This document shows, piece after piece, positions 16,632-25,674 of a DNA stretch of 64,000 nucleotides (positions within the stretch are counted from its first letter, which is position 1; each line of letters opens with the position of its first letter). The DNA comes from Variovorax guangxiensis (lineage in GTDB: Bacteria; Pseudomonadota; Gammaproteobacteria; Burkholderiales; Burkholderiaceae_C): positions 1-64,000 of the forward strand of contig NZ_RXFT01000010.1 in NCBI RefSeq assembly GCF_003952165.1, given 5' to 3'. The translations under genes and the position numbers were made by a program. The notes beneath the pieces were generated by a model. That model was not told where the DNA came from. It ran no database searches and saw only the letters and a program-made list of their open reading frames with translations.

Positions 16632-17549
16632 TCAGCGCTTGGGCCGCAGCGTGACGATCAGCGACGGGAAGATGCGCCCGTCGGTGTCGCGAGGCAGCTT
16701 GTCGGTCTTGCGCAGGCCGCGCTCTGCGGCGTCGTCCCAGCCCGGCAGGCCGCTCGACTTGCTGAGCTTCACGCCGACGATGGTGCCGTCGGGTGCCAGG
16801 CTCACCTCGAACTCCGCCGCCGGGTTGCCGTTCACGGTGTCGGCATCCGGGAAGGTGATGTTCGGGCGCACCGCGGCTGCGATGCGGCCGGCATAGCCGC
16901 TGGAAGGACCGGACGTACGCTGGGCCGTGCCGCGCGAATCGTCGCTGCCGGTGGCGTTCGCAAGGCCCTGCATGCGCTTGAGCGCGGCGGCGCGGTCGGC
17001 GGCTGCCTGCTTCGCGGCGGCCTCGGCCTTCTTCTGCTCCGCCTGCTTGGCTTCGGCTTCCTGCTGCTTCTTCTGTTCGGCCAGCTTCTTCTGCTGTTCC
17101 TTCTTGCGCTCGGCCTCTTCCTCGGCGCGCTGCCTGGCTTCCAGCTCTTTCTTCTTCTGCTGTTGCTGGCGCTCGAGTTCGCGCTCCTGCTGCTCCTTCT
17201 GTTCCTTGAGCTTCTTCTCGCGCTCGAGCGCGATGTCAGGGGCCTTGGGCGCGGGAGCGGGCTCTGGCGCCTTCGCTGCCGGAGGCGGCGGCGGAGCAGG
17301 GGCGGGCGGCGGCGGCGCGGGAACCGGGGTGGGCGCCGGCGGCGCCTGCAGGCGAGGCGCCGCCTGCTGCACCGTGGACGACCACAGCTCCGCGTCCACG
17401 GCGCCCTCGTCGGCGTCGCTGCGCCAGCGCACGCCCCACGTCAGCGCCGCGATCAGCAGCCCGTGGGCAATGAGCGCCAGTACCAGTGCACGCCCGGTGC
17501 CGCGCTGCGGCGGCGGTGCGAACTCGGGGCGATCCAGTGCGAGCGACAT
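16632..17549 (-). CDS. tolA: Cell envelope integrity protein TolA
   Basis: This 305-residue protein has the TolA layout: an N-terminal membrane helix (ALVLALIAHGLLIAALTWG), a Pro/Ala stretch, a long Lys/Glu/Ala/Gln-rich helical domain II (about residues 105-195) spanning the periplasm, and a C-terminal TonB-like domain (AAEFEVSLAPDGTIVGVKLSK). TolA links TolQR to outer-membrane Pal for envelope constriction. It lies 3 bp after tolR. Low-complexity domain II is normal for the family. Confidence 0.93.
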   Translation of the reverse strand: MSLALDRPEFAPPPQRGTGRALVLALIAHGLLIAALTWGVRWRSDADEGAVDAELWSSTVQQAAPRLQAPPAPTPVPAPPPPAPAPPPPPAAKAPEPAPAPKAPDIALEREKKLKEQKEQQERELERQQQQKKKELEARQRAEEEAERKKEQQKKLAEQKKQQEAEAKQAEQKKAEAAAKQAAADRAAALKRMQGLANATGSDDSRGTAQRTSGPSSGYAGRIAAAVRPNITFPDADTVNGNPAAEFEVSLAPDGTIVGVKLSKSSGLPGWDDAAERGLRKTDKLPRDTDGRIFPSLIVTLRPKR

Positions 17550-17552
17550 GCC

Positions 17553-17990
<438 letters not shown>

Positions 17991-18005
17991 GCGCTGCGCC
18001 TCCGT

Positions 18006-18728
18006 TCAGCGGTTGGCCGGAGCCACCGAGGAGCCCGCGCCGCCGGCAGCCGGGTTGGCCGACAGGTTGCGCTGCAGGATGTTGGAAAACTCCTCGATGT
18101 AGGTCTCGAGGGCGATGGCGATCTTGTCGATCTCGCGGGCGAAGCGGTTGTAGCCCACGACCGCCGGGATGGCGGCGAACAGGCCGATGGCCGTGGCAAC
18201 CAGCGCCTCGGCGATGCCGGGGGCCACGGTGGCCAGCGTCACCTGCGCCAGGGCGGCCAGGCCGGTGAAGGCGTGCATGATGCCCCAGACCGTACCGAAC
18301 AGGCCGACGTACGGAGAGACGGAGCCGACGGTGGCCAGGAAGGAGAGGTTCTGCTCGGCCGCATCCAGCTCGCGCTGGAAGCTCGCGCGCATCGCGCGGC
18401 GGGCGCCGTCGAGCAGGGTGCCGGCATCGGTGACATGGCGCTCGCGCAGCTTCTGGTACTCGCGCATGCCGGAAGCGAAGATGCGTTCCATGGGGCCGGC
18501 GAACTTGGCGTTCTGAGCGGCGGAGGCGAACAGCTCGTTGAGGCTGGTGCCCGACCAGAACTCGCGCTCGAAGTCCTCGTTGAGGGCGCGCATGCGACGC
18601 AGCGCGAAGTACTTGCGGATGATCGCGGCCCAGCTGGCGATCGAGACGATCACGAGCAGCGCCACCACCAGTTGCACCACGAAGCTCGCATGGAGCAGGA
18701 GATTGATGATGGAAAGGTCTTGGTTCAT
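18006..18728 (-). CDS. tolQ: TolQ / MotA-ExbB type proton channel
   Basis: This 240-residue inner-membrane protein has three helices: LLLHASFVVQLVVALLVIVSI near the N-terminus and two in the conserved region around TVGSVSPYVGLFGTVWGIM and LVATAIGLFAAIPAVVGYN. With TolR it forms the proton-driven motor of the Tol-Pal system. The ATG overlaps the ybgC stop by four bases (ATGA), which selects this start over longer in-frame readings. Confidence 0.95.
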   Translation of the reverse strand: MNQDLSIINLLLHASFVVQLVVALLVIVSIASWAAIIRKYFALRRMRALNEDFEREFWSGTSLNELFASAAQNAKFAGPMERIFASGMREYQKLRERHVTDAGTLLDGARRAMRASFQRELDAAEQNLSFLATVGSVSPYVGLFGTVWGIMHAFTGLAALAQVTLATVAPGIAEALVATAIGLFAAIPAVVGYNRFAREIDKIAIALETYIEEFSNILQRNLSANPAAGGAGSSVAPANR

Positions 18729-19183
18729 GGCTTGAAAGTTTGAGTCATGGAGCCGCTGTAGCGCTCCAGGGTTCCCGTCACCTGTTTCGGGATGCGTGCG
18801 GGCCGCAGCGTGGCGGCGTCCACCCATCCGATGCGGATCGTGCCCTCGCACAGCAAGACGGGTGCCGGGGCCCCGGTTCGCTCTTGCTCTGTTTTCGATA
18901 GCACGCGCTGTCCGATTATCAACGACGCCGTGCCCAATTGTTCGAGATCGGCAGTCACGAGCAGCTCGTCGTCCAGCCGCGAGGGCCGATGGTATTTGAG
19001 CCGGGTTTCGCTCACCACGAACTGGCCGCCCGTTTCCTCGCGCAGCTTGCGCTGCTCCACGCCCAGCGAACGCAGCCACTCGGTGCGGCCGCGCTCCATG
19101 AACTTCAGGTAGTTGGCGTAGAACACGATGCCGCCGGCGTCGGTGTCTTCCCAGTAGACGCGGATCGGGAACGCGTAGCTCAT
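18725..19183 (-). CDS. ybgC: Tol-Pal-associated acyl-CoA thioesterase YbgC
   Basis: This 152-residue hotdog-fold thioesterase has the active-site segment YWEDTDAGGIVFYANYLKFMERGRTEWL (Asp in EDTDAGG). YbgC enzymes hydrolyse short-chain acyl-CoA or interact with phospholipid enzymes and are nearly always encoded before tolQ. It overlaps the aminotransferase stop and tolQ start by 4 bp each, so it is translationally coupled in the chain. Confidence 0.93.
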   Translation of the reverse strand: MSYAFPIRVYWEDTDAGGIVFYANYLKFMERGRTEWLRSLGVEQRKLREETGGQFVVSETRLKYHRPSRLDDELLVTADLEQLGTASLIIGQRVLSKTEQERTGAPAPVLLCEGTIRIGWVDAATLRPARIPKQVTGTLERYSGSMTQTFKP

Positions 19184-20376
19184 CGGTCCTTGTTCTCGGC
19201 CATCGCCCGCAGGCGCTCGATGGACTCCTGCAGGTGCGCCATCGAGCTGGCGGTGGAGAAGCGGACGAACTTCGCGGTCTCGGCGGTGCCGAAGTCGCGA
19301 CCGGGCGTGACGGCCACGTGCGCGCGCTTCATGGTCTCGAAGGCGAAGTCCCAGCTGCCCGAGATGCCGAGCTTCTCGGCGAAGGCGGTGCAGTCCGCCC
19401 AGGCGTAGAAGGCACCGTCGGGCACCACGGGCACGTTCAGGCCCAGCGCGTTCAGCTGCGGAATGAACCAGTCGCGGCGCGCCTTGAATTCGGCGCGGCG
19501 GCGCTCGTACTCGGCGATGCTCTCGTCCTCGAAGCAGGCGAGCGCCGCGTACTGCGACACCGTGCTCGCGCAGATGAAGAGGTTCTGCGCCAGCCGCTCG
19601 ACCACCGGCACCAGCGCCTCGGGCACCACAAGCCAGCCGAGGCGCCAGCCGGTCATGTTGAAGTACTTGCTGAAGCTGTTGATGCTGATGACGTTCTCGT
19701 CGATGGCCAGCGCGGTCTGCCCAAAGGCATCGTCGTACGAGAGGCCGAGGTAGATCTCGTCGATCAGCGTGATGCCGCCGCGCTTGGACACCGCTTCATG
19801 GATGCGGCGCAGCTCGTCGGGCGCAATCGAGGTACCGGTCGGGTTCGAGGGCGATGCCAGCAGCACGCCGCGTGTCTTGTCCGTCCATGCGGCCTCGACC
19901 TTGGCGGCGGTGAGCTGGAAGCGCTCCTTGGCCGTGGTCGGAATCAGCACCGCCTTGCCCTCGGCAGCGCTCACGAAGTGGCGGTTGCACGGATAGCTCG
20001 GATCGGGCATCAGGATCTCGTCGCCCGATTCGATCAGCGCCAGGCAGGCCAGCTGCAGCGCGGCCGAGGCACCGGCGGTGACGACGATGCGGCGCGCCGG
20101 CACGTCGACGTTGAAGCGCTGGCGGTACCAGGCGCTGATGCGCTCGCGCAGGTGATCGAGGCCGGTGGCCTGCGTGTACTGCGTGGCGCCGGCACGCACC
20201 GCGCGGGCGGCGGCTTCCTGCACCAGCGGCGGGGCGCTGAAGTCGGGCTCGCCGATGTTCAGGAAGATCATCGGCCGGTCGGTGTGGGCGACCTCGCGGG
20301 CCAGCACGCCCGCTGCCTTGGCCACTTCCATCACGTAGAAGGGCTCGATGCGCTGCGCGCGCGTGGAAATTCTCAT
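19180..20376 (-). CDS. PLP-dependent class I/II aminotransferase
   Basis: This 398-residue fold-type I aminotransferase of the aspartate/alanine family has the PLP-stacking region VTAGASAALQLACLA, the motif PSNPTGT, and the Schiff-base lysine in NSFSKYFNMTGWRLGW. The amino acid substrate cannot be fixed from sequence. ATG 20376 (MRISTRAQRIEPF) matches the family start. It sits 52 bp after nusB and overlaps ybgC by 4 bp, linking the rib-nusB and tol gene groups. Confidence 0.88.
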   Translation of the reverse strand: MRISTRAQRIEPFYVMEVAKAAGVLAREVAHTDRPMIFLNIGEPDFSAPPLVQEAAARAVRAGATQYTQATGLDHLRERISAWYRQRFNVDVPARRIVVTAGASAALQLACLALIESGDEILMPDPSYPCNRHFVSAAEGKAVLIPTTAKERFQLTAAKVEAAWTDKTRGVLLASPSNPTGTSIAPDELRRIHEAVSKRGGITLIDEIYLGLSYDDAFGQTALAIDENVISINSFSKYFNMTGWRLGWLVVPEALVPVVERLAQNLFICASTVSQYAALACFEDESIAEYERRRAEFKARRDWFIPQLNALGLNVPVVPDGAFYAWADCTAFAEKLGISGSWDFAFETMKRAHVAVTPGRDFGTAETAKFVRFSTASSMAHLQESIERLRAMAENKDR

Positions 20377-20428
20377 CGCACCCCCTGGCTGCGGCGCCAT
20401 GCGCCCTCGGTCGGCCGAGCGTTGCCGC

Positions 20429-20983
20429 TCATGCCCTTGCTTTTCCCGAAGCCCGGTCGGCTTCGACCTCGAGCGGGCGAAGCTGCGGCGCCAGGCCGTT
20501 GAGCACGGCGTTCACGTACTTGTGGCCGTCGGTGCCGCCGAATTCCTTGGCAAGCTCGATGCACTCGTTGAGCACCACGCGCCAGGGCACGTCGGGGCAG
20601 TTCTGGAACTCGTAGACGCCGATCCACATCACGGCGTGCTCGATGGGCGAGATTTCCTCGAACTTGCGGTCCAGCAGCGGGCGGATCAGCGCGTCGAGCT
20701 GCTCGGCGCCTTCGATGGAGCCGTGCAGCAGCGCGTCGTAGTGCAGCGCGTCGGCCTTGTGGAAGCCGGCGAGGTCGCGCGTGAAGTGGTCGATGTCGGT
20801 CGGGTCGTTGCGGCCCACCAGGTGCTGGTAGAGCGCCTGCAGCGCGAACTCGCGCGCACGGGTGCGGTTCGACTTGGCCGAGGCCTTGCGCGCGCCGGTG
20901 CTGGTGAGGCCTACGCGCGACTGTTTGGGCTTTTCGCCGGTGGCCTTCAGGGCCTTGAGGGACTTGGAGCTGTCTTCGGTCAT
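20429..20983 (-). CDS. nusB: Transcription antitermination factor NusB
   Basis: This 184-residue protein has a basic extension of about 40 residues before the NusB fold (RTRAREFALQALYQ), then conserved PLLDRKFEEISPIEHAVMWIGVYE and VVLNECIELAKEFGG. NusB with NusE binds boxA RNA for rRNA antitermination. Its ATG overlaps the ribH stop by 4 bp, the common ribH-nusB order in Proteobacteria. Confidence 0.95.
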   Translation of the reverse strand: MTEDSSKSLKALKATGEKPKQSRVGLTSTGARKASAKSNRTRAREFALQALYQHLVGRNDPTDIDHFTRDLAGFHKADALHYDALLHGSIEGAEQLDALIRPLLDRKFEEISPIEHAVMWIGVYEFQNCPDVPWRVVLNECIELAKEFGGTDGHKYVNAVLNGLAPQLRPLEVEADRASGKARA

Positions 20984-21447
20984 GAAAGGGTGGCCAGCAG
21001 TTGCGCCATCTCGACAGCCACGCGGGCAGCGTCGCGGCCCTTGTCGGTCTGGCGGGCGACGGCCTGCTCGAGGTTTTCGGTGGTGAGGATCGCGTTGGCG
21101 ATGGGCAGGCGGTAGTCGAGGGCCACGCGGCTCACGCTGGCGCCCGATTCGTTGGCCACGAGTTCGAAGTGATAGGTCTCGCCGCGGATGATGCAGCCCA
21201 GCGCCACCAGCGCGTGGTAGCCGCCGCGCTCGGCGAGCGCCTGCAGCGCCACGGGCACTTCGAGTGCCCCCGGCACCTGCACATGGTGGATGTCGCTGGC
21301 GGCCACGCCCAGCGCCTCGAGCTCCGAGAGGCAGGCCGAGGCCAGCGCGTCGGTGATGTCGGCGTTGAAGCGCGCCTGCACGATGCCGATGCGCAGGCCC
21401 TTTCCGTTCAGCGGCTTCGATTCCGCTCCCTTGTTTGCACCTTGCAT
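20980..21447 (-). CDS. ribH: 6,7-dimethyl-8-ribityllumazine synthase
   Basis: This 155-residue lumazine synthase joins 5-amino-6-ribitylaminouracil with dihydroxybutanone phosphate. Motifs seen are GIVQARFNADITDAL, VPGALEVPVALQALAE, ALGCIIRGETYHFELVANE (with the catalytic His) and PIANAILTTENLEQAVAR. It lies 4 bp after the ribB(X) gene and overlaps nusB. Length matches the icosahedral or pentameric form. Confidence 0.96.
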   Translation of the reverse strand: MQGANKGAESKPLNGKGLRIGIVQARFNADITDALASACLSELEALGVAASDIHHVQVPGALEVPVALQALAERGGYHALVALGCIIRGETYHFELVANESGASVSRVALDYRLPIANAILTTENLEQAVARQTDKGRDAARVAVEMAQLLATLS

Positions 21448-21451
21448 GGTT

Positions 21452-22609
21452 TCAGTCTTTCGTGAGGTAGCCGGCGATCTCGAGGCCGTAGCCTGCTGCC
21501 ATGCTGGGCATGCGCCGTGGCGTACCCAGCAGGTTCATCTTGTGCACGCCGCATTCGCGCAGGATTTGCGCGCCGATGCCGTAGCTGCGCAGGTCCATGC
21601 GGCCGCGCTCGGGCGCCTGCGCGGGGCGCGCGGTGCCGTCGAACTGCGCGAGCAGCTCGCTCGCGGTTTCGCCGCAGTTCAGCAGCACGGCCACGCCCTT
21701 GTCCTCGTTCGCGATGTGCGAGAGGCTGGCGTCCAGGCTCCAGGAGTGCAGCGAGCGATTGATTTCGAGCGCGTCGAGCACCGACAGCGGCTCGTGCACG
21801 CGCACGGACACGGTCTCTTCGGGCGCCCACTTGCCGCGCACCAGCGCCAGGTGCACGCCGCGGCTGGGCTTGTCGACGAACGCGTGGGCGGTGAAGCTGC
21901 CCCAGGCGGTCTGGATCTCGCGGCAGCCGACTTTCTCGACCAGCGACTCGACGCGGCTGCGGTGCTCGATGAGCGCGGCGATGGTGCCGATCTTCAGGCC
22001 GTGCTCCGCAGCGAACACCTGCAGGTCGGGCAGGCGGGCCATGGTGCCGTCCTCGTTCATCACCTCGCAGATCACCGAGGCGGGCGAGCAGCCGGCCATC
22101 GCGGCGAGGTCGCAGCCGGCTTCGGTATGGCCGGCGCGCATCAGCACGCCGCCGTCCACAGCCTGCAGCGGGAAGATGTGGCCGGGCTGCACCAGGTCGG
22201 CGGCCACGGCGTTGGGTGCCACGGCGGCCTGCACGGTGCGCGCGCGGTCGGCAGCCGAGATGCCGGTGGTCACGCCCTCGGCCGCCTCGATGGAGACGGT
22301 GAAGGCGGTGGAATGCTTGGCGCCGTTGCGCTGCACCATCGGCGGCAGCTGCAGCCGCTCGCACATCTCGCGCGAGAGCGTCAGGCAGATCAGGCCGCGC
22401 GCATGGCGGGCCATGAAGTTGATCGCCTCGGGCGTGATGTGGTCGGCCGCGATGACGATGTCGCCTTCGTTCTCGCGGTCTTCCTCGTCGACCAGGATCA
22501 CCATGCGGCCGGCGGCGAGCTCGGCCACGATCTCCTCGACCGACGAGATCGGGGCTGGTGCGCGCGCGGCGCTGGGGGCGGCGCCGATCGGCGTGACGGA
22601 GGCGTTCAT
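21452..22609 (-). CDS. ribB: DHBP synthase with degenerate RibA-like domain (RibBX)
   Basis: This 385-residue protein has a full N-terminal 3,4-dihydroxy-2-butanone-4-phosphate synthase domain: DEEDRENEGDIVIAADH (metal-binding acids), ICLTLSREMCERL, HIFPLQAVDGGVLMRAGHTEAG. The C-terminal half aligns with GTP cyclohydrolase II but lacks the three zinc cysteines (the usual CLTGDxxxSxRCDC segment reads EPLSVLDALEINRSLHSW). It is therefore probably RibB plus a non-cyclohydrolase RibA-like domain, as described for RibBX hybrids, although databases will call it ribBA. It overlaps ribE by 4 bp. Confidence 0.9.
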   Translation of the reverse strand: MNASVTPIGAAPSAARAPAPISSVEEIVAELAAGRMVILVDEEDRENEGDIVIAADHITPEAINFMARHARGLICLTLSREMCERLQLPPMVQRNGAKHSTAFTVSIEAAEGVTTGISAADRARTVQAAVAPNAVAADLVQPGHIFPLQAVDGGVLMRAGHTEAGCDLAAMAGCSPASVICEVMNEDGTMARLPDLQVFAAEHGLKIGTIAALIEHRSRVESLVEKVGCREIQTAWGSFTAHAFVDKPSRGVHLALVRGKWAPEETVSVRVHEPLSVLDALEINRSLHSWSLDASLSHIANEDKGVAVLLNCGETASELLAQFDGTARPAQAPERGRMDLRSYGIGAQILRECGVHKMNLLGTPRRMPSMAAGYGLEIAGYLTKD

Positions 22610-23259
22610 CTGGAAGTGTCCTTGGGTGTGGTCGTGAGCATGCCGGCTTGAAGCATGCGCTCCACGTAGCGCGCCACGGTGTCGATTTCGAGGTTGACCT
22701 TCGAGCCGGCCTTCAGGCCGCCGAGGGAAGTGTTCTCGACGGTGTGCGGGATCAGGTTGATGCTGATCTCCGCGCCGTCGGCGATGTCGCTCACGCTGTT
22801 GACCGTGAGGCTCACGCCGTTGATGGTGATCGAGCCCTTGTAGGCGAGGAAGCGGGCCAGCACGGCGGGCGCGACCACGCGCAGTTCCCAGCTTTCGCCG
22901 ACCGGCTCGAACCGGCTGACGCTGCCGATGCCGTCCACGTGGCCCGACACGATGTGGCCGCCGAGGCGGTCGCTCGCGCGCAGGGCCTTCTCGAGGTTGA
23001 TGCGGCTGCCTTCGTCGGTCAGGCCGGCGGTCTTGTCGAGGGATTCGGCGGAGATGTCGATGGTGAACTGCTGGCGCTCGGGAGCGAGCGTGGTGACCGT
23101 CATGCAGGCGCCATTGAGCGCGATGCTGTCGCCGAGACCGACGTCGTCGAGGTAGCCCGCGGGCACCTCGATGCTGAGTCTCTTGCCATGGGAGGAGGTG
23201 GTGCCGAGGTCGTGGATGGCGGCGATGCGCCCCACGCCGGTGATGATTCCGGTGAACAT
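22606..23259 (-). CDS. ribE: Riboflavin synthase, alpha subunit
   Basis: This 217-residue protein consists of two tandem lumazine-binding barrels (MFTGIITGVGRIAAI at the N-terminus; GHIVSGHVDGIGSV starting the second), as expected for trimeric riboflavin synthase, which dismutates two lumazines to riboflavin. The active-site NGACMTV and NGVSLTVN segments are both present. It lies 44 bp after ribD and overlaps the ribB(X) start. Confidence 0.96.
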   Translation of the reverse strand: MFTGIITGVGRIAAIHDLGTTSSHGKRLSIEVPAGYLDDVGLGDSIALNGACMTVTTLAPERQQFTIDISAESLDKTAGLTDEGSRINLEKALRASDRLGGHIVSGHVDGIGSVSRFEPVGESWELRVVAPAVLARFLAYKGSITINGVSLTVNSVSDIADGAEISINLIPHTVENTSLGGLKAGSKVNLEIDTVARYVERMLQAGMLTTTPKDTSR

Positions 23260-23303
23260 CCCGGCATTTTCGCAGAGAACGAAGGGGCTACGCGGCGGCC
23301 GGG

Positions 23304-24425
23304 CTAGAAGGTATCCCGTCCGGCGATCCTGGCGACGATGCGCAGGTCGGGGCCGATCTGCTCGAAGTTTCGGAATTCGAGGGGCAGGGCGCCCGCCAAT
23401 TCAGTCAGCGGGCCGCCGGCGTGAATGCCGGAGGCGATATCCAGTCCGTCGCCGATCAATTTCGGCGCCAGATAGACCAGCAATTCGTCGACCAGGCCTT
23501 CGCGAAGCAGCGAGCCATTGAGCTTGTGGCCGGACTCGACGTGCAATTCATTGACCTCGCGGCGGGCAAGATCCTTCAGCATCGCCACCAGGTCGACCTT
23601 GCCTTGCGCATTGGGCAGGCAGGTGACCGTGGCGCCGCGCGCCTCGAGGGCGGCGGCTTTCCGTTCATCCTGCACCGCCGCGTAGATCCAGACTGGGCGG
23701 CCGGGCATGAAGAGCTTCGCGCCCGGGGGGGTCTGGAGCTGGCTGTCGACCACCACCACGCGCGGCTGCCGCGTGGTCTGCACGAGGCGAACGTCGAGCC
23801 TGGGGTCGTCCTCGATCACGGTGCCCACGCCGGTCAGCACCGCGCTCGCGCGCGCCCGCCAGGCGTGGCCGTCGGCGCGTGCGGGCTCGGACGTGATCCA
23901 CTGGCTCACGCCGTTGCGCAGGCCGGTCTTGCCATCGAGCGAGGCCGCGACCTTGAGCCGCACCCACGGCGTCTTGCGGACCATGCGGCTGAAGAAGCCG
24001 AGGTTGAGCTCCCGTGCGTCGTCGGCGCCGGGTCCGACCTCGACTTCGACCCCGGCGGCGCGCAGCCGCTCGAAGCCTTGGCCGGCGACCAGCGGATTGG
24101 GGTCGGCCATCGCCGCTACCACCCGGCCCACGCCGGCCGCCACCAGCGCATCGCAGCACGGGCCGGTGCGGCCGTGGTGGGAGCAGGGCTCCAGCGTGAC
24201 CCAGGCCGTCGCGCCAACGACCGAATTGCCCCGCGCCGCCGCATCGCGCAGAGCCATCACCTCCGCATGCGGACCACCGACCTGCTGGGTATGGCCCTGC
24301 CCGATCACCGTGCCGTCGGAGGCCACCAGCACGCAGCCGACGCGGGGGTTCGGATCGGTTTCCGGGCCGGCCTGGCGCGCGAGATCCAGGGCCTGAATCA
24401 TGAAATTCGGATTTTCTTTTGTCAT
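23304..24425 (-). CDS. ribD: Riboflavin biosynthesis deaminase/reductase RibD
   Basis: This 373-residue bifunctional enzyme has an N-terminal deaminase domain with zinc site HAEVMALRDA and LEPCSHHGRTGPCCDAL, and a C-terminal reductase domain (RLKVAASLDGKTGL, WITSEPARADGH, HVESGHKLNGSLL). It deaminates and reduces the pyrimidine intermediate. It starts the operon ribD-ribE-ribB(X)-ribH-nusB. The 206-bp upstream region, shared with the pilus genes, shows no FMN riboswitch that I can recognise. Confidence 0.95.
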   Translation of the reverse strand: MTKENPNFMIQALDLARQAGPETDPNPRVGCVLVASDGTVIGQGHTQQVGGPHAEVMALRDAAARGNSVVGATAWVTLEPCSHHGRTGPCCDALVAAGVGRVVAAMADPNPLVAGQGFERLRAAGVEVEVGPGADDARELNLGFFSRMVRKTPWVRLKVAASLDGKTGLRNGVSQWITSEPARADGHAWRARASAVLTGVGTVIEDDPRLDVRLVQTTRQPRVVVVDSQLQTPPGAKLFMPGRPVWIYAAVQDERKAAALEARGATVTCLPNAQGKVDLVAMLKDLARREVNELHVESGHKLNGSLLREGLVDELLVYLAPKLIGDGLDIASGIHAGGPLTELAGALPLEFRNFEQIGPDLRIVARIAGRDTF

Positions 24426-24631
24426 TCTTTTGTTAAATCAATTGCCTTGCAAATGTCAATTCGAAATCCATCGAAAACAATTCGCCGCCAATCCATTTGT
24501 TTTGACCGCCTGTCGCGCAATTGGCGTTATTGGCCGGCCAGCGGTAAATCGGATAAATAGAATTCGCGCCCATCGAAATCAGGGAGGAACGCCCGTCCGG
24601 CACACAAGTGCAAGGCGGCGGGCGGCACGAT

Positions 24632-25135
24632 ATGGACAACAACGGATTCTGCGCGTCCGAACGAGGCTTCACGCTCATCGAGATGATGGTCGTGATCGTA
24701 CTGATGGCCGTGATGCTGGGATTGGCGCTGCCGAGTTTCAACGGCCTCGTCGAACGGTACCGGGTCGAAGTCATGGCCAAGGCGCTGATGGCAAGCATCG
24801 CCGATGCCCGCGCCGAGGCGGCTCGCCGAGGGGTGAAGGTGACCATGCAGCAGCGCACGGGGTGCCAGGGCCGGGACTGGAGCTGCGGCTGGGAGACGCT
24901 GGTCGGAAGCGGCGACGCCGCCGAAATCCTCAAGCGCCAGGACCCCGACAGCCGTGTCTCCATCGAGAAGGGCGCGGCTGGCGCCATGTCGTTCGACCCC
25001 ATGGGCTACTCGACCGGCGGGGGCCGTTTTCGCCTTCGTCCGGCCGACAGCGCGGATTCATCCAAGATCGTCGCGGTATGCCTTTCGCTCGGAGGGCGCA
25101 TGCGGCTGGTGAAGGCGGACGGCGCATGCTCATGA
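24632..25135 (+). CDS. fimT: GspH/FimT family minor pseudopilin
   Basis: This protein of about 167 residues has the type IV prepilin cleavage site RGFTLIEMMVVIVLMAVMLG (Gly before Phe, Glu at +5) and a C-terminal GspH-type domain with four cysteines. It probably primes pilus assembly. ATG 24632 is preferred over an upstream GTG at 24608; neither has a strong ribosome site, though AGGGAGGA lies further upstream. It is the first gene of the minor pilin operon, divergent from ribD. The 206-bp spacer is locally AT-richer than its flanks. Confidence 0.87.
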   Translation: MDNNGFCASERGFTLIEMMVVIVLMAVMLGLALPSFNGLVERYRVEVMAKALMASIADARAEAARRGVKVTMQQRTGCQGRDWSCGWETLVGSGDAAEILKRQDPDSRVSIEKGAAGAMSFDPMGYSTGGGRFRLRPADSADSSKIVAVCLSLGGRMRLVKADGACS

Positions 25136-25674
25136 AGCGCCTTCGCGTTCGCCGGGTGGGGCAGGTGCAGCGGGGCTTCTCGATGATCGAGGCGCTCGTC
25201 GCGCTGCTCGTGTTATCGCTGGGCCTGCTGGCGCTGGCCGGCTTCCAGGTTCGCGTGCTGGTCGACAGCGTCGGCGCGAGCAACCAGAACCTCGCGATGC
25301 AACTCGCCGGCGACATGGCCGATCGCATCCGCGCCAATCCCGCAGCAGCGGCGACGACGCCCAGCAAGTACGTGACAGACTGGTCGGCCGCAGCAGCCAG
25401 CGGCCCCAAGCCGTCCTGCGAGGGAGCCAGGGCTGCATGCAATGCCGCCGAACTGGCGGCGCACGATATCTGGGGCTGGAAGCGCGCGGTAGCTGCTGCC
25501 TTGCCCGGCGGGGTGGCCGACGTGAAGGCCAGCGCGACGGCGGGCGGCATGTTGTTCTTGCATGTCGCCTGGGACGAGCCGGCAGTGCTCGACCCGATCG
25601 CACCCGACCCGGACTGGAAGTGCCCCACGGGCAAGGCCTGCCTCGAAGTCGCCGTCGCGGTGCCGCAGCCATGA
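25132..25674 (+). CDS. pilV: Type IV pilus modification protein PilV
   Basis: This 180-residue minor pilin has the prepilin motif RGFSMIEALVALLVLSLGLL and the PilV-typical following stretch (LALAGFQVRVL, NQNLAMQLAGDMADRIRANP). It overlaps the fimT stop by 4 bp (ATGA) and the pilW start by 4 bp. PilV belongs to the minor pilin complex that starts pilus assembly and displays PilY1 at the tip. Confidence 0.9.
   Translation: MKRLRVRRVGQVQRGFSMIEALVALLVLSLGLLALAGFQVRVLVDSVGASNQNLAMQLAGDMADRIRANPAAAATTPSKYVTDWSAAAASGPKPSCEGARAACNAAELAAHDIWGWKRAVAAALPGGVADVKASATAGGMLFLHVAWDEPAVLDPIAPDPDWKCPTGKACLEVAVAVPQP

Noticed and set aside
24426..24631. A possible FMN riboswitch before ribD
   Set aside because: I could not find the conserved RFN-element blocks; the spacer shows only AT-rich promoter-like sequence.
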